Made by a program: the position numbers and the translations under genes
DNA from: Methanolinea sp.
GTDB lineage: Archaea > Halobacteriota > Methanomicrobia > Methanomicrobiales > Methanospirillaceae
Length of the DNA stretch: 64,000 bases
NCBI GenBank assembly: GCA_030055515.1
Contig: JASFYI010000001.1
Span: forward strand, 434,001-498,000
Direction: 5' to 3'
Notes under the pieces: model-generated
Told to the model about the DNA's origin: nothing
What the model saw: only the letters and a program-made list of their open reading frames with translations
The model's database searches: none
Shown: positions 55,748 to 64,000 of the stretch, in pieces
Position numbering within the stretch: the first letter of the stretch is position 1
How the letters are laid out: each line of letters opens with the position of its first letter

Positions 55748-56950
55748 ATGCGCGTCCTCGTCCTCGACACCATCCACGGCGGAAAGGAGATCGCGCAAGC
55801 CCTCGCGGAGAGGGGGCATGCCGTCGACATGGTGGACGTCTACAGGGGACAGGAGGGCATAAGTCCCTCCATTGCCCTGCGCGGGGAATACGACCTCGTC
55901 GTCGCACCCGTCCACCTCGACCCGTCGCACCCCCTCCTGCGGGATCTCCACGCCCCCGTCATCTCCCACCACCAGGCCGTGAGGTGGATCCTCGGGAAGG
56001 ATGCCCCGCCCCTGCTCGTCGAGGTGACGGGTGCGCGGGGGAAGACGACGACCGCGTGCGCGCTCGCGCACGTCCTCCGAGGTCCCGGGATCCTCCACAC
56101 GTCCCGCGGGACAGTCCTCCTCCCGGAAGGACAGGTGGTTGGGCGGGGGGGAATCACGCCGGCAGCCCTGATCGGGCCTGCCCTCCTCGCGCGCTCGCAG
56201 GACAGGTGGCTCGTCGCCGAGATCTCGCTAGGGTTCATCGGCCTAGGGAGGCTCGGCATCCTCACGTCTGGAGAGACATACCGGTTTGCCGGCGGCAAGA
56301 GGGACGCGCTCACCGAGAAGCTGAGGTCGGGTGACGCGCTCCCCGCCGTCGTGACGCCACCGGGAACCGGGGAGGCCTGGAACCGTGTCCCCGCGAACAG
56401 GATCGCGACCGCCAGTGGACGAACGTGTCGCTACTCGTGGGAGGGAATAGAGGGGTCGTACGAGAACCCCCTCCTCGGGACCGGGGCCTACTGCGAACCC
56501 CTCCTCCTCGCGACCGCCGCGGCCTGCATCCTCGGGATCGATCCCTCGCCCCTCTCGGATTTTTCTCCCCTCGAGGGGAGGAAAGTCGTCTCCCGGGAAG
56601 GGGATCTCCTCGTGGTGGACGACTCCAACTCCGGGACGTGCGGGAAGACCGCGAGGGACGCGATCTCGATCGCGCGGGCGATAGGCGGGAAGGATGCCCC
56701 CCTCACCCTCGTAATAGGAAAGGAGAGGGGCGCGATCTGCGAGGGGTTCCCCCCCGGCGAGATCGCCTCGGTCGCGCGGGAAGAATCGCCCGACAGGATC
56801 GTCCTCGTCGGTGACTACGACCCGTCCACCGTCGCTCTCCACGCGAGGGGAGGCGTACGGGTGGCAGGGACGCTCGCGGAGGGGAGGGAGATCGCGATGC
56901 AGTCACCGGCCGGGAGCATCGTCGTCCTCGCGGTGAAGACATGGCGGTGA
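55748..56950 (+). CDS. cfbE: Coenzyme F430 synthase CfbE (Mur-ligase-like)
   Basis: 400 residues of the Mur ligase superfamily. It has the ATP-binding VTGARGKTTTACALAHVL, a GGKRDALTEKLRSGDALP segment, and VVDDSNSGTCGKTARDAI near the C-terminal domain. CfbE closes the exocyclic ring of seco-F430 in an ATP-dependent final step to F430. It lies 9 nt after cfbA and overlaps cfbD by 10 nt. Confidence 0.9.
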   Translation: MRVLVLDTIHGGKEIAQALAERGHAVDMVDVYRGQEGISPSIALRGEYDLVVAPVHLDPSHPLLRDLHAPVISHHQAVRWILGKDAPPLLVEVTGARGKTTTACALAHVLRGPGILHTSRGTVLLPEGQVVGRGGITPAALIGPALLARSQDRWLVAEISLGFIGLGRLGILTSGETYRFAGGKRDALTEKLRSGDALPAVVTPPGTGEAWNRVPANRIATASGRTCRYSWEGIEGSYENPLLGTGAYCEPLLLATAAACILGIDPSPLSDFSPLEGRKVVSREGDLLVVDDSNSGTCGKTARDAISIARAIGGKDAPLTLVIGKERGAICEGFPPGEIASVAREESPDRIVLVGDYDPSTVALHARGGVRVAGTLAEGREIAMQSPAGSIVVLAVKTWR

Positions 56951-58020
56951 AGTTCCCAAGGTACGTGCAGCCGAGACCGAGCTCCATCGTTGCCGCGCTC
57001 TACACGGCGCGGGACCTCGGTGTCGATGTCTCGATCCTCCACGGCCCATCGGGCTGCTCTTTCAAGCACGCGAGGCTGCTCGAGGAGGACGGGATGAGGG
57101 TCCTCACGACCTCGCTCTCCGATCAGGAATTCATATTCGGCGGCCAGCAGTCCCTCGAGGCGGTCCTCGTGCACGCCGAGGAGACGTTTGCCCCGCGCCG
57201 GATGGCAGTGATCGGGACGTGCGTCTCCATGATCATCGGCGAGGACCTCGAGGCCGCAATAAGGAACTCGGGTATCTCGACCCCGACGATACCCGTCGAG
57301 ATCCACGCCGGCTTCCCGGAGAACATCTCCGGGGTGATCGCGACGCTCGAGCCTGCCGCGGAGATAGGGTGGATCACCCGCGAGGAGCTCGAGCGGCAGA
57401 AGGCCCTGCTCGCGAAGGCAAACGAGGTCGAGCGGCTGAGGGGTGCGGCATCGAAACCCTACATAGAGCCTTCGAGGGGTGACCTCAAGCACCTCGCCGC
57501 GGAAAGGCTCCTCTCGCTCGCGGGATCCGGGAAGCGGGGGGTTGCCGTCATGAACGCGAAGAAGGAGACTGCCTACATGTTCGCGGACATGCTGCTCGCC
57601 CTCCACGAGTCACGGCCCGGCGCGGACATCACGTACATCGCGAACCTCGAGGAGAGGGGGCTGCCCAAGGTGCGGGAGGATGCCCGCCGGATCAGGACCG
57701 AACTCGAGGAGAGGGGACTTGAACTCACCCCCACCGGCGCGCTCGACGAGTACGGTGCGCTGGGGGATCTCCTCGGGGAGAAGATACGGGCAGTCTCCCC
57801 GGACTTCGCGCTGATCGTCGGGGTCCCGCACGCGATCCCGCCGGAGGCCCTCGAGGGCATCGAGTGCATCTCGGTCACGAACGGCCCCCGGCAGGTCGAG
57901 CCCCTCCGGAAACAGGGTCACCGGTTCGTCGTGGTCGAGATCGACCTCCACCCGCGGACACTCGGCGCGAGGAGGATTGTGGAGAGCGAGTTCGGCGCCG
58001 TGGTAAGGAGCCTCGCATGA
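56941..58020 (+). CDS. cfbD: Ni-sirohydrochlorin a,c-diamide reductive cyclase subunit CfbD
   Basis: A 359-residue nitrogenase-like catalytic subunit. Motifs: YVQPRPSSIVAALYTARDLG, LHGPSGCSFKHARLL, TSLSDQEFIFGGQQSLE, IGTCVSMIIGEDLE and VVEIDLHPRTLGARRIVES. It catalyses the six-electron reduction and cyclisation of the Ni-sirohydrochlorin diamide, using electrons from the NifH-like CfbC. In many methanogens cfbC adjoins cfbD; here it does not. Confidence 0.93.
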   Translation: MAVKFPRYVQPRPSSIVAALYTARDLGVDVSILHGPSGCSFKHARLLEEDGMRVLTTSLSDQEFIFGGQQSLEAVLVHAEETFAPRRMAVIGTCVSMIIGEDLEAAIRNSGISTPTIPVEIHAGFPENISGVIATLEPAAEIGWITREELERQKALLAKANEVERLRGAASKPYIEPSRGDLKHLAAERLLSLAGSGKRGVAVMNAKKETAYMFADMLLALHESRPGADITYIANLEERGLPKVREDARRIRTELEERGLELTPTGALDEYGALGDLLGEKIRAVSPDFALIVGVPHAIPPEALEGIECISVTNGPRQVEPLRKQGHRFVVVEIDLHPRTLGARRIVESEFGAVVRSLA

Positions 58021-59399
58021 AGGCGCTGATGATCGCGGGCGATCGCTCCGGGAGCGGGAAGACCAGCATCACGCTCGCCATCGCGTCGATCCTCTCCCGC
58101 ACGATGGCCGTCCAGGCATTCAAGGTCGGGATGGACTACATCGATCCCTCGTACCTCTCCGCTGCGACGGGACGGCCGTGCCGTAACCTCGACTCGTTCG
58201 TGATGACGCGCGGCCAGATCCTCTCCGTCTACGCGAACGGCTGCCGCGGTGCCGACATCGCCATCGTCGAGGGCGTGCGGGGCCTCTTCGAGGGTGCCGA
58301 GTCCCTCGGCGACGCGGGGAGCAGCGCGTCTGTCGCGCGTATCCTCGGTCTCCCCGTCGTCCTCGTGGTGAACGCGCGGAGCATCACGCGGAGCGCTGCA
58401 GCCCTCGTGAAGGGGTTCCAGTCCTTCGACCCGGAGATCGCGATCGCGGGGGTCATCCTGAACAACGTCTCGGGAGAGTCGCACGCGGAGAAGGCCTGCA
58501 GCGCGATCGAGCACTACTGCGGGGTGCCGGTGCTCGGGACGGTGCCGCGTCTCCCGGAACTCTCCCTCGGCATGCGCCACCTCGGGCTCGTCCCCTTCAG
58601 GGAGTGCGGGGACACCCGGGAATTCCGGGAGAGGATCGGGAGGATCACGGAAGAGATCGGGCGTTCCGTGGACCTCGCGGCGGTCGTCTCCGCGGCGCGC
58701 GATATTACGCCACCTCCCGCGGACACGTCGTGCTTCTCCCCCGCGGCGGACCGCGACGTGAGAATCGGCGTCGCGTACGACCACGTCTTCAACTTCTACT
58801 ACGCGGACCTCTTTGACGTCCTCGCGGCGATGGGTGCAGAAGTGAGGTTCTTCTCCCCCGCCGGGGGTATCCTCCCCGACGCGGACGGCTACATCATCGG
58901 GGGTGGATACCCCGAGTTGCACGCGGCCGCACTCTCCGGCAACGATGCGGTGCGCGAATCCCTCCGGCACGCTGCTCGGGAGGGGGTTCCCATCTACGCC
59001 GAGTGCGGCGGGCTCATGTACCTGACCCGCGAGCTCGTGATCGCGAAGGGGTGGGAGGGCCATGGGGAAGAGACGAGGTATCCGCTCTGCGGTGTCTTTC
59101 CCGGAAAGACCCTCATGCCATCCCGGCGTGTCGTCTCGTACGTCGAGGGGGAGAGCAACGGGGAAAACCCCATGGGAACCGCCCGGTTCAGGGGGCACGA
59201 GTTCCACTACTCCGAGGTGGTTCTCCCGGAAGGCACACGTTACGCCTACAGGCTCTCGCGTGGCCGGGGGATCCGCGACGGTCTCGACGGGGCAGTCTGC
59301 GGGCGGACCATCGGGAGCTACACGCACCTCCACCCCGTCGCGAGCCGGTCCATGTTCCGCAGGTTCGTCGCGGCCTGCAGGAACGGCGGGGACGCCTGA
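58017..59399 (+). CDS. cfbB: Ni-sirohydrochlorin a,c-diamide synthase CfbB
   Basis: A 460-residue CbiA-family amidotransferase. The N-terminal dethiobiotin-synthase-like ATPase has [35 protein letters not shown] and [10 protein letters not shown]. The C-terminal class-I glutaminase domain has the nucleophile in [15 protein letters not shown] and the His in [16 protein letters not shown]. It converts two acetate side chains to amides using glutamine. It overlaps cfbD by ATGA. Confidence 0.93.
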   Translation: MKALMIAGDRSGSGKTSITLAIASILSRTMAVQAFKVGMDYIDPSYLSAATGRPCRNLDSFVMTRGQILSVYANGCRGADIAIVEGVRGLFEGAESLGDAGSSASVARILGLPVVLVVNARSITRSAAALVKGFQSFDPEIAIAGVILNNVSGESHAEKACSAIEHYCGVPVLGTVPRLPELSLGMRHLGLVPFRECGDTREFRERIGRITEEIGRSVDLAAVVSAARDITPPPADTSCFSPAADRDVRIGVAYDHVFNFYYADLFDVLAAMGAEVRFFSPAGGILPDADGYIIGGGYPELHAAALSGNDAVRESLRHAAREGVPIYAECGGLMYLTRELVIAKGWEGHGEETRYPLCGVFPGKTLMPSRRVVSYVEGESNGENPMGTARFRGHEFHYSEVVLPEGTRYAYRLSRGRGIRDGLDGAVCGRTIGSYTHLHPVASRSMFRRFVAACRNGGDA

Positions 59400-59446
59400 T
59401 CCAATCAGCAGCTAAAAAATACTATGAGGGAACATTCTATGCTTGC

Positions 59447-60313
59447 ATGTTCGTGTACATTGACGGCAGGATGTACCCCAAGGAGGAGGCGAAGATCTCC
59501 GTCTTCGACCACGGTCTCCTCTACGGCGATGGTGTCTTCGAGGGGATCCGCATGTACAACGGGCGCATTTTCCGGCTCCCCGAGCACATCGACAGGCTGT
59601 ACGACTCGGCGAAGGCGATCGACCTCCGGATCCCGATGACGAAGGAGGAGATGACCGCAGCCATCATCGAGACCGTGAGGAAGAACAACCTGAAGGACGC
59701 GTACATCCGACCGATCGTCACGCGGGGGGTTGGCGATCTCGGGCTCTGCCCGACGAAGTGCCCGCGGCCGACCGTTATCATCATCGCGACGGAGTGGGGC
59801 GCGATGTACGGCGACCTCTACGAGAAGGGCCTGCGTGCAGTCACCGTGTCCGTCCGGAGGAACCCGGTCTGCAGCCTCCCGCCAAATATCAAGTCCCTCA
59901 ACTACCTCAACAACATCCTCGCGAAAATTGAAGCGAACTGCAAGGGCGGCGACGAGGCGATCATGTTCGACATGGAGGGACACATCTCCGAGGGATCCGG
60001 GGACAACATATTCGTCGTGAAGAACGGGACGATTTACACCCCCCCGACGCTGAACAACCTCCGCGGGATAACGCGCCTCGTCGTGCTCGAGCTCGCGAGG
60101 GGCCTCGGGATTCCCGTCGTCGAGACGCCCCTCGGCCACTACGACCTCTACACCGCCGACGAAGTCTTCGTGACGGGCACCGCCGCGGAGGTCGCGCCCA
60201 TCGTCCACGTGGACGGCCGTGACATCGGGTCGGGCCGTCCCGGGCCCGTGACCCGCCAGCTGATGGCGGCTTTCCGCGCTGCCACGGAGAGGGAAGGGAC
60301 ACCCGTCTATTGA
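59447..60313 (+). CDS. ilvE: Branched-chain amino acid aminotransferase
   Basis: A 288-residue class-IV PLP aminotransferase: [40 protein letters not shown], the PLP lysine in [15 protein letters not shown], and [15 protein letters not shown]. It performs the last step of leucine, isoleucine and valine synthesis and also their breakdown. It starts 48 nt after cfbB, so it may be transcribed with the F430 operon although metabolically unrelated. Confidence 0.94.
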   Translation: MFVYIDGRMYPKEEAKISVFDHGLLYGDGVFEGIRMYNGRIFRLPEHIDRLYDSAKAIDLRIPMTKEEMTAAIIETVRKNNLKDAYIRPIVTRGVGDLGLCPTKCPRPTVIIIATEWGAMYGDLYEKGLRAVTVSVRRNPVCSLPPNIKSLNYLNNILAKIEANCKGGDEAIMFDMEGHISEGSGDNIFVVKNGTIYTPPTLNNLRGITRLVVLELARGLGIPVVETPLGHYDLYTADEVFVTGTAAEVAPIVHVDGRDIGSGRPGPVTRQLMAAFRAATEREGTPVY

Positions 60314-60387
60314 AATCCTGCCACGCGCGGCCGATTCCCTCTCCATAACCCTTTTTTATCTGTGGTGCGAATAATCTAGGGTCGATT

Positions 60388-60462
60388 GCTGCTATGGTGT
60401 AGTCCGGCCAATCATGCCGGCCTTTCACGCCGGCGACTGGGGTTCAAATCCCCATAGCAGCA
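60388..60462 (+). tRNA. tRNA-Glu (anticodon TTC)
   Basis: A complete cloverleaf. The acceptor is GCTGCTA/TAGCAGC, the anticodon arm CCGGC-CTTTCAC-GCCGG gives anticodon TTC (reads GAA), and the T arm is TGGGG-TTCAAAT-CCCCA. The discriminator is A and CCA is not encoded. A TTTTTTATC element about 30 nt upstream is the likely TATA box. This tRNA also feeds glutamyl-tRNA to the tetrapyrrole pathway that leads to F430. Confidence 0.95.
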
Positions 60463-60705
60463 TCGGGATTCGCACGCGCAATTTCGCGTGTCCAAAATGC
60501 TTCTCCATCGGGTTTTCCCGCGTGCTATCCCATCGGGTGGTCGCAGGATGCAACCGGACCTCCCGGAAACGGCGTCTTGTGATTGCACTCCCTCCCGCGG
60601 ATTATTATCCATTCTTTCCGCAAAATGACTCTTATCGTGAGAGATTCGCACGCAAAAGATATATACAGCATCCGTGAGACGTAATGGAGGAGACGATTCA
60701 GTCCC

Positions 60706-62046
60706 ATGCATCTTCCGCGGCCATTTCAGCATCTCCCCGGCAAGATCCCGGTGTTTCCCCTCCTCCTCGTCGCCCTCTCCTCGGTACTCGTGTTCGCGTT
60801 CACCCTCCTCTCCCTCTCCCTCGGGTTCACGGCGATATTCCAGAACGCCTACTACATCCCCATCATCCTCTCTTGCTACTACTACCAGAGGAGGGGGCTC
60901 GTCTTCTCGCTCGGCCTCTCCGCGGTGTACCTCGCGGCCCTCGTCTCGTTCTTTCCCACGCTGGAGGCCCTGTACCCGGGAATTGTCAGGGTCCTCTTCT
61001 TCCTCCTGATCGCGGCAATCGTCACTTTCCTCTCCGAGAAGATCACGAGGGAGAAGGCGAGGTACCAGGGGATCTTTTACAACTCGGAGTCGGGAATCCT
61101 CGTCTGGGAAAAGCCGGGCGGGTCGATCGTGGAGGCAAACCCCGAGGCATCGAGGATCCTCGGGTATCCCCTCGGTGAACTCTCCCGCATGGGTATCCCG
61201 GACGTGTTCCCGGACCCTGGTATCACGGATGCCATCCTCTCCGGGAAGGGAGAGTTGATCCACCACCGGGAGACGGAAGTCCGGCACGCGGACGGGACGA
61301 CACGGATCGTCTCGCTCTCCGCGGGATCCATCGACGCGCGCTCGGGGATGGTCACATTCCAGGACATTACCGAGAAGAAGCGCGCAGAAGAGGCTATCTC
61401 CCTCGCGAACAGGAAGCTCAACCTCCTCAACAGCATCACCCGGCACGACATCCTCAACACCCTGACCGCGCTGCTCGGGTACCTCGAACTCGCGAGGGAG
61501 ACGGCGACAGGCAGGGAAACGGAGGGTTACATCGATTCCGCGACGAGGGCCGCGTTGATGATAAGGCGGCAGGTGGAATTCACGCGCGATTACCAGGACG
61601 TGGGCGTCCGGTCTCCCGGCTGGTTCTCGCTCCACGACCTCATCGGGAAGCAGAGGGCGCACGCCGAGCAGAAGGGCGTGAGGGTCGAGGCCAACCTCCC
61701 GGACATCCAGGTCTACGCCGATCCCCTCATCGAGAAGGTCTTCTACAACCTCGTGGAAAACTCCCTGCGGCACGGGGGGAACGTGACGAGGATCTGGTTT
61801 TCCGCCGAGAGGGTAGGAAATGACCTCGTCGTCCGGTGCTGCGACGATGGCAGGGGTGTCCCGGAGGACAAGAAGACCGCGATATTCAACAGGGAGTACT
61901 ACCAGCACTCGGGCTTCGGCCTGTTTTTGTCCCGCGAGATTCTCGCGATCACGGGCATACGGATAAGGGAGACCGGGACGCCGGGGAAAGGGGCGGTCTT
62001 CGAGCTCGTCATCCCGCAGGGTTCCTACCGGTTCCCTGAAAAATAA
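60706..62046 (+). CDS. Membrane sensor histidine kinase with PAS domain
   Basis: 446 residues. Four hydrophobic N-terminal segments (about residues 15-110) are followed by a PAS domain (YNSESGILVWEKPGGSIVEA, FQDITEKKRAEEAI), then a phosphoacceptor region ITRHDILNTLTALLGYLEL (His in RHDILN) and a GHKL ATPase with NLVENSLRHGG, CCDDGRGVP and GFGLFLSREILAI. No separate response regulator is nearby, as usual for methanogen kinases of this type. A TATA-like AAGATATATACAG lies about 40 nt upstream. Confidence 0.9.
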   Translation: MHLPRPFQHLPGKIPVFPLLLVALSSVLVFAFTLLSLSLGFTAIFQNAYYIPIILSCYYYQRRGLVFSLGLSAVYLAALVSFFPTLEALYPGIVRVLFFLLIAAIVTFLSEKITREKARYQGIFYNSESGILVWEKPGGSIVEANPEASRILGYPLGELSRMGIPDVFPDPGITDAILSGKGELIHHRETEVRHADGTTRIVSLSAGSIDARSGMVTFQDITEKKRAEEAISLANRKLNLLNSITRHDILNTLTALLGYLELARETATGRETEGYIDSATRAALMIRRQVEFTRDYQDVGVRSPGWFSLHDLIGKQRAHAEQKGVRVEANLPDIQVYADPLIEKVFYNLVENSLRHGGNVTRIWFSAERVGNDLVVRCCDDGRGVPEDKKTAIFNREYYQHSGFGLFLSREILAITGIRIRETGTPGKGAVFELVIPQGSYRFPEK

Positions 62047-62131
62047 TCTCTGGGAACGTATCCTTTTCGCACGTGCGAGCGAAGAGAGATGGAACATCCA
62101 TGCGTTGCGCGGAGAGGATGGAGGAAAGATC

Positions 62132-62269
62132 ATGCGGGGGAGAGATTTCAGTCTGGGAAAGGCGGGGATCGGGGGCAGGATCCCGCGGGACATGGTCGTG
62201 GACAATCCCACCGGGGGCAGCCCCCGGGGGGATCCCGGGGGGGATGGCATTGGGAGAGACCACGGCTGA
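62132..62269 (+). CDS. Possible 45-aa leader ORF overlapping rnc
   Basis: A 45-codon frame starting MRGRDFSLGKAGIGGRI and rich in Gly, Pro, Arg and Asp. A good ribosome-binding site GGAGG sits 7 nt before its ATG, better than that of the downstream RNase III gene, whose ATG (62244) lies inside this frame. It may therefore serve translational coupling. The protein itself matches nothing I know, and its G-rich composition means chance is possible. Confidence 0.3.
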   Translation: MRGRDFSLGKAGIGGRIPRDMVVDNPTGGSPRGDPGGDGIGRDHG

Positions 62270-62963
62270 CTACGAGGAGAGGCTGAAACAATTCCTCCTG
62301 CGCCACGGGATCGATCCCGCCGGCCGGTCACCGGGCGAGATGGCCCGGTTCGTCGCCGCGTTCACGCACCGGTCGTTTGCGAAGGGCCGGCCGCCCGGCG
62401 ATCGGGGGACCGATGACTACGAGGCACTCGAGTTCCTCGGGGACAGGGTCCTCAACCTCGTCGTGGCCGAGCGGATATTCCGTAATTCCGCCGGGTCCGT
62501 GGGCGAGATGGCGGAGAGGATGGAGTTCGTGAAGAATGCCCACCTCTCTGCCGTCGTCGCGGCACTCGGCGACGAGTTCCCGCATCTCGTGAGGCTCGGC
62601 CCGAACCAGGAGCTGACGGGGAGTATCGTTGCATCCGCGTTCGAGGCGTTCCTCGGCGCGTACTTCCTCGCGGCGGGATTCGAGGAGACGCGGGCTCTCC
62701 TCCTCGGCCTGCTCGGCGACACGCTCGATACCTTCACTCCCTTCGCAAACTACAAGAAGAGGCTGCAGGAGCACCTCCAGAAAACGTACCGCAAGCTTCC
62801 CGTGTACGAGCTCGTGAAAAAAGAGGGGCCGGACCACGCGCCGGTCTTCACCTACAGGGTCCTCCTCGATGGTACTCCCCTTGGCCAGGGGACGGGACGC
62901 TCGAAGATGGAAGCGACCCAGAACGCCGCGCGAGAGGCGCTCAGGGCACTCGGGATCGGGTGA
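62244..62963 (+). CDS. rnc: Ribonuclease III
   Basis: 239 residues. The catalytic domain carries the RNase III signature EALEFLGDRVLNLVVAE (equivalent of ERLEFLGDAVL) with the acidic residues present, plus AAFTHRSFAK and EAFLGAYFLAAGF. The C-terminal double-stranded RNA-binding domain has YKKRLQEHLQKTYRKLPVYE and GRSKMEATQNAAREALRAL. It cleaves double-stranded RNA. Most archaea lack RNase III, so this suggests acquisition from bacteria. The ATG 62244 has only a G-rich tract upstream; hairpins of the form CCGGGGG-CAG-CCCCCGG precede it. Confidence 0.92.
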   Translation: MALGETTADYEERLKQFLLRHGIDPAGRSPGEMARFVAAFTHRSFAKGRPPGDRGTDDYEALEFLGDRVLNLVVAERIFRNSAGSVGEMAERMEFVKNAHLSAVVAALGDEFPHLVRLGPNQELTGSIVASAFEAFLGAYFLAAGFEETRALLLGLLGDTLDTFTPFANYKKRLQEHLQKTYRKLPVYELVKKEGPDHAPVFTYRVLLDGTPLGQGTGRSKMEATQNAAREALRALGIG

Positions 62964-63098
62964 AGGCCCATCACCCGCAATCCCCCCGCCGCGGGGGTTC
63001 TCCCAAAGAACTATCTCCCCTTGGTTCTTACTCAGACGTGCATGGACCGGCCGGAAACGCCCGGATCGTTTGCCCGCTTTCCGGGGGAGGGAGGGGCT

Positions 63099-63539
63099 GT
63101 GACACGCAGGATCCTTGCTGCCGTCGACGGGTCGATCCTCACCTACAGCGTCATCCACGCCGCGATCGAGGAGGCCCTCTGCAGGAAGGCAGAACTGCAC
63201 ATCGTGCACGTGGTCCAGAGGGAGTGGGGAGACACCGATCCTGCTGCTGACATCTCGGTGAGCGACGAGGAGGAGGAGGCGGCCACGCTCCTCTCCTCGG
63301 TGAAGGCAGAGGTGGAAGCCCGTGGCGTCGAGGCCGTCGCCCACCTGCTCGTCGGCCACCCGGGTGACAAGATCGTGGATTGCGCGATCGACATCGGCGC
63401 CGAGCTCGTCATCCTCGGGTCCGTGGGAAAGAGCCAGATAAAGCGGATGATATCCGGGAGTGTCTCGTCCTTCGTGGTCACGCACTGCCCCGTGACGACA
63501 ATGGTCGTCAAGCCCGGGCAGAAGCGACACCCGGACTGA
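63099..63539 (+). CDS. Universal stress protein, UspA family
   Basis: 146 residues with the Usp fold: RILAAVDGSILTYSVIHAAI at the start and the nucleotide-binding motif LVILGSVGKSQIKRMISGSV followed by SSFVVTHCPVTTMVVKP. It probably binds ATP and aids stress survival. GTG 63099 has GGGAGGG 5-8 nt upstream; an ATG at 63042 would add an unconserved tail and is less favoured. Confidence 0.88.
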   Translation: MTRRILAAVDGSILTYSVIHAAIEEALCRKAELHIVHVVQREWGDTDPAADISVSDEEEEAATLLSSVKAEVEARGVEAVAHLLVGHPGDKIVDCAIDIGAELVILGSVGKSQIKRMISGSVSSFVVTHCPVTTMVVKPGQKRHPD

Positions 63540-63603
63540 TACAATCCCTCGCTGCGGGCCCCCGGGACCCCGGGGGTTTCTCGGCGCCGGGTCGTGTGGG
63601 AAC

Positions 63604-64000
63604 GTGGGGGAAATAGGACTCTGCGACAACCCCGGGGATTACCCCCCGCAACCGGTCACGAAAGGGGGGACAGGATCCGGGGGGAGTATCCAGCTGGCCC
63701 GCCGTGCACTGATCCGCGCCGTCGTCATGGCTGCAGTGGCGATGGCCGCGATCGACGGTATCGCGGTCGGGATAGCCCTGCCGACCATGACGAGGGCATT
63801 CTCCGTGGACGTCGCCCTCTCGCAGTGGGTCTTCTCCGCGTACCTCGTCACCGAGACGAGCCTCCTCCTCGTCTTCGGGAGGGTATCGGAATTCACGGGG
63901 AAGGGGAGGCTCTTTTTCTCGGGCCTCCTCCTCTTCACGGTCTCCTCGCTCGCGTGCGGGCTCTCCGCGAACCTCTGGGAACTCGTCTTCTCCCGCGTCC
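63604..64000 (+). CDS. MFS transporter (DHA2-like), partial
   Basis: The open frame runs to the window edge, 132 residues so far. After a polar N-terminus it shows MAAVAMAAIDGIAVGIALPT, SQWVFSAYLVTETSLLLVFG, RVSEFTGKGRLFFSGLLLFT and SSLACGLSANLWELVFSRV. These are the first three transmembrane helices and the motif-A loop of the 14-helix drug/proton antiporter branch. GTG 63604 is the first plausible start; ATG 63727 would cut into the first helix. The remainder lies beyond the window. Confidence 0.85.
   Translation, partial: MGEIGLCDNPGDYPPQPVTKGGTGSGGSIQLARRALIRAVVMAAVAMAAIDGIAVGIALPTMTRAFSVDVALSQWVFSAYLVTETSLLLVFGRVSEFTGKGRLFFSGLLLFTVSSLACGLSANLWELVFSRV

Noticed and set aside
60412-62331. 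A 639-codon minus-strand frame opposite the sensor kinase
   Set aside because: It crosses the tRNA-Glu gene and mirrors the histidine kinase; no recognisable domain.

Overview
The window looks like a chromosomal segment of a high-G+C hydrogenotrophic methanogen, most likely order Methanomicrobiales. Support comes from four of the five coenzyme F430 (Cfb) genes, a Dus-like protein I read as methanogenesis marker 9, beta-RFAP synthase for methanopterin, F420H2 oxidase, an FrhB-like F420 subunit, diphthine synthase, archaeal-type split glutamate synthase, and many ATGA/GTGA gene overlaps with GTG starts. No rRNA, CRISPR array, insertion sequence or transposase was seen. Three tRNA genes (Arg-CCG, Thr-GGT, Glu-TTC) are present.

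Layout. 0-3.4 kb: tRNA-Arg, hypD, MscS channel, TIM-barrel isomerase-like gene, tRNA-Thr. 3.4-5.6 kb: a visibly AT-richer, gene-poor stretch with a candidate structured RNA, an orphan metallo-beta-lactamase and a frameshifted remnant. 5.6-14.4 kb: pilin-like protein, then nitrogen assimilation (glnK-amt, glnA, gltB1-gltB2-gltB3 plus an FrhB-like subunit). 14.5-17.8 kb: two exported proteins, one a large papain-family protease. 17.9-22.1 kb: radical SAM protein, a catalytic cis-prenyltransferase, a second divergent cis-prenyltransferase lacking the catalytic Asp, and PolX. 22.3-30.2 kb: chemotaxis/signal genes (two CheW, two MCPs, CheR, a HTH-PAS-ATPase sensor), no CheA. 30.4-37.7 kb: DtxR-FeoA fusion and FeoB, two RecA/KaiC-like proteins (one fused to a GTPase), dphB, DUF357, flippase-like protein, bifunctional-nuclease family. 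37.7-39.4 kb: hisE, NusA-like, SIMPL protein. 39.5-42.4 kb: leuC-leuD-leuB type operon.

42.4-45.9 kb holds the most unusual locus: a tightly overlapping three-gene operon of a NifH-like reductase and two NifD/NifK-like proteins that are too short for, and lack the accessory genes of, a nitrogenase. It is separate from cfbD at 56.9 kb. 45.9-49.9 kb: TrkH, phosphoribulokinase, FprA and rubredoxin. 50-52.6 kb: beta-RFAP synthase, hypA-hypE. 52.6-55.1 kb: an overlapping operon of a marker-9 protein, a CitG-like protein and DUF447. 55.3-60.3 kb: cfbA-cfbE-cfbD-cfbB and a branched-chain aminotransferase. 60.4-64 kb: tRNA-Glu, sensor kinase, an archaeal RNase III, a UspA protein and the start of an MFS transporter.

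Functionally, the F430 cluster makes the nickel tetrapyrrole of methyl-coenzyme M reductase, but its reductase partner CfbC is not beside cfbD; the only NifH-type protein in the window sits in the 45 kb operon, so that protein could serve CfbD, the uncharacterised D/K pair, or both. All functional calls rest on reading motifs in translated sequence; no database searches were run.
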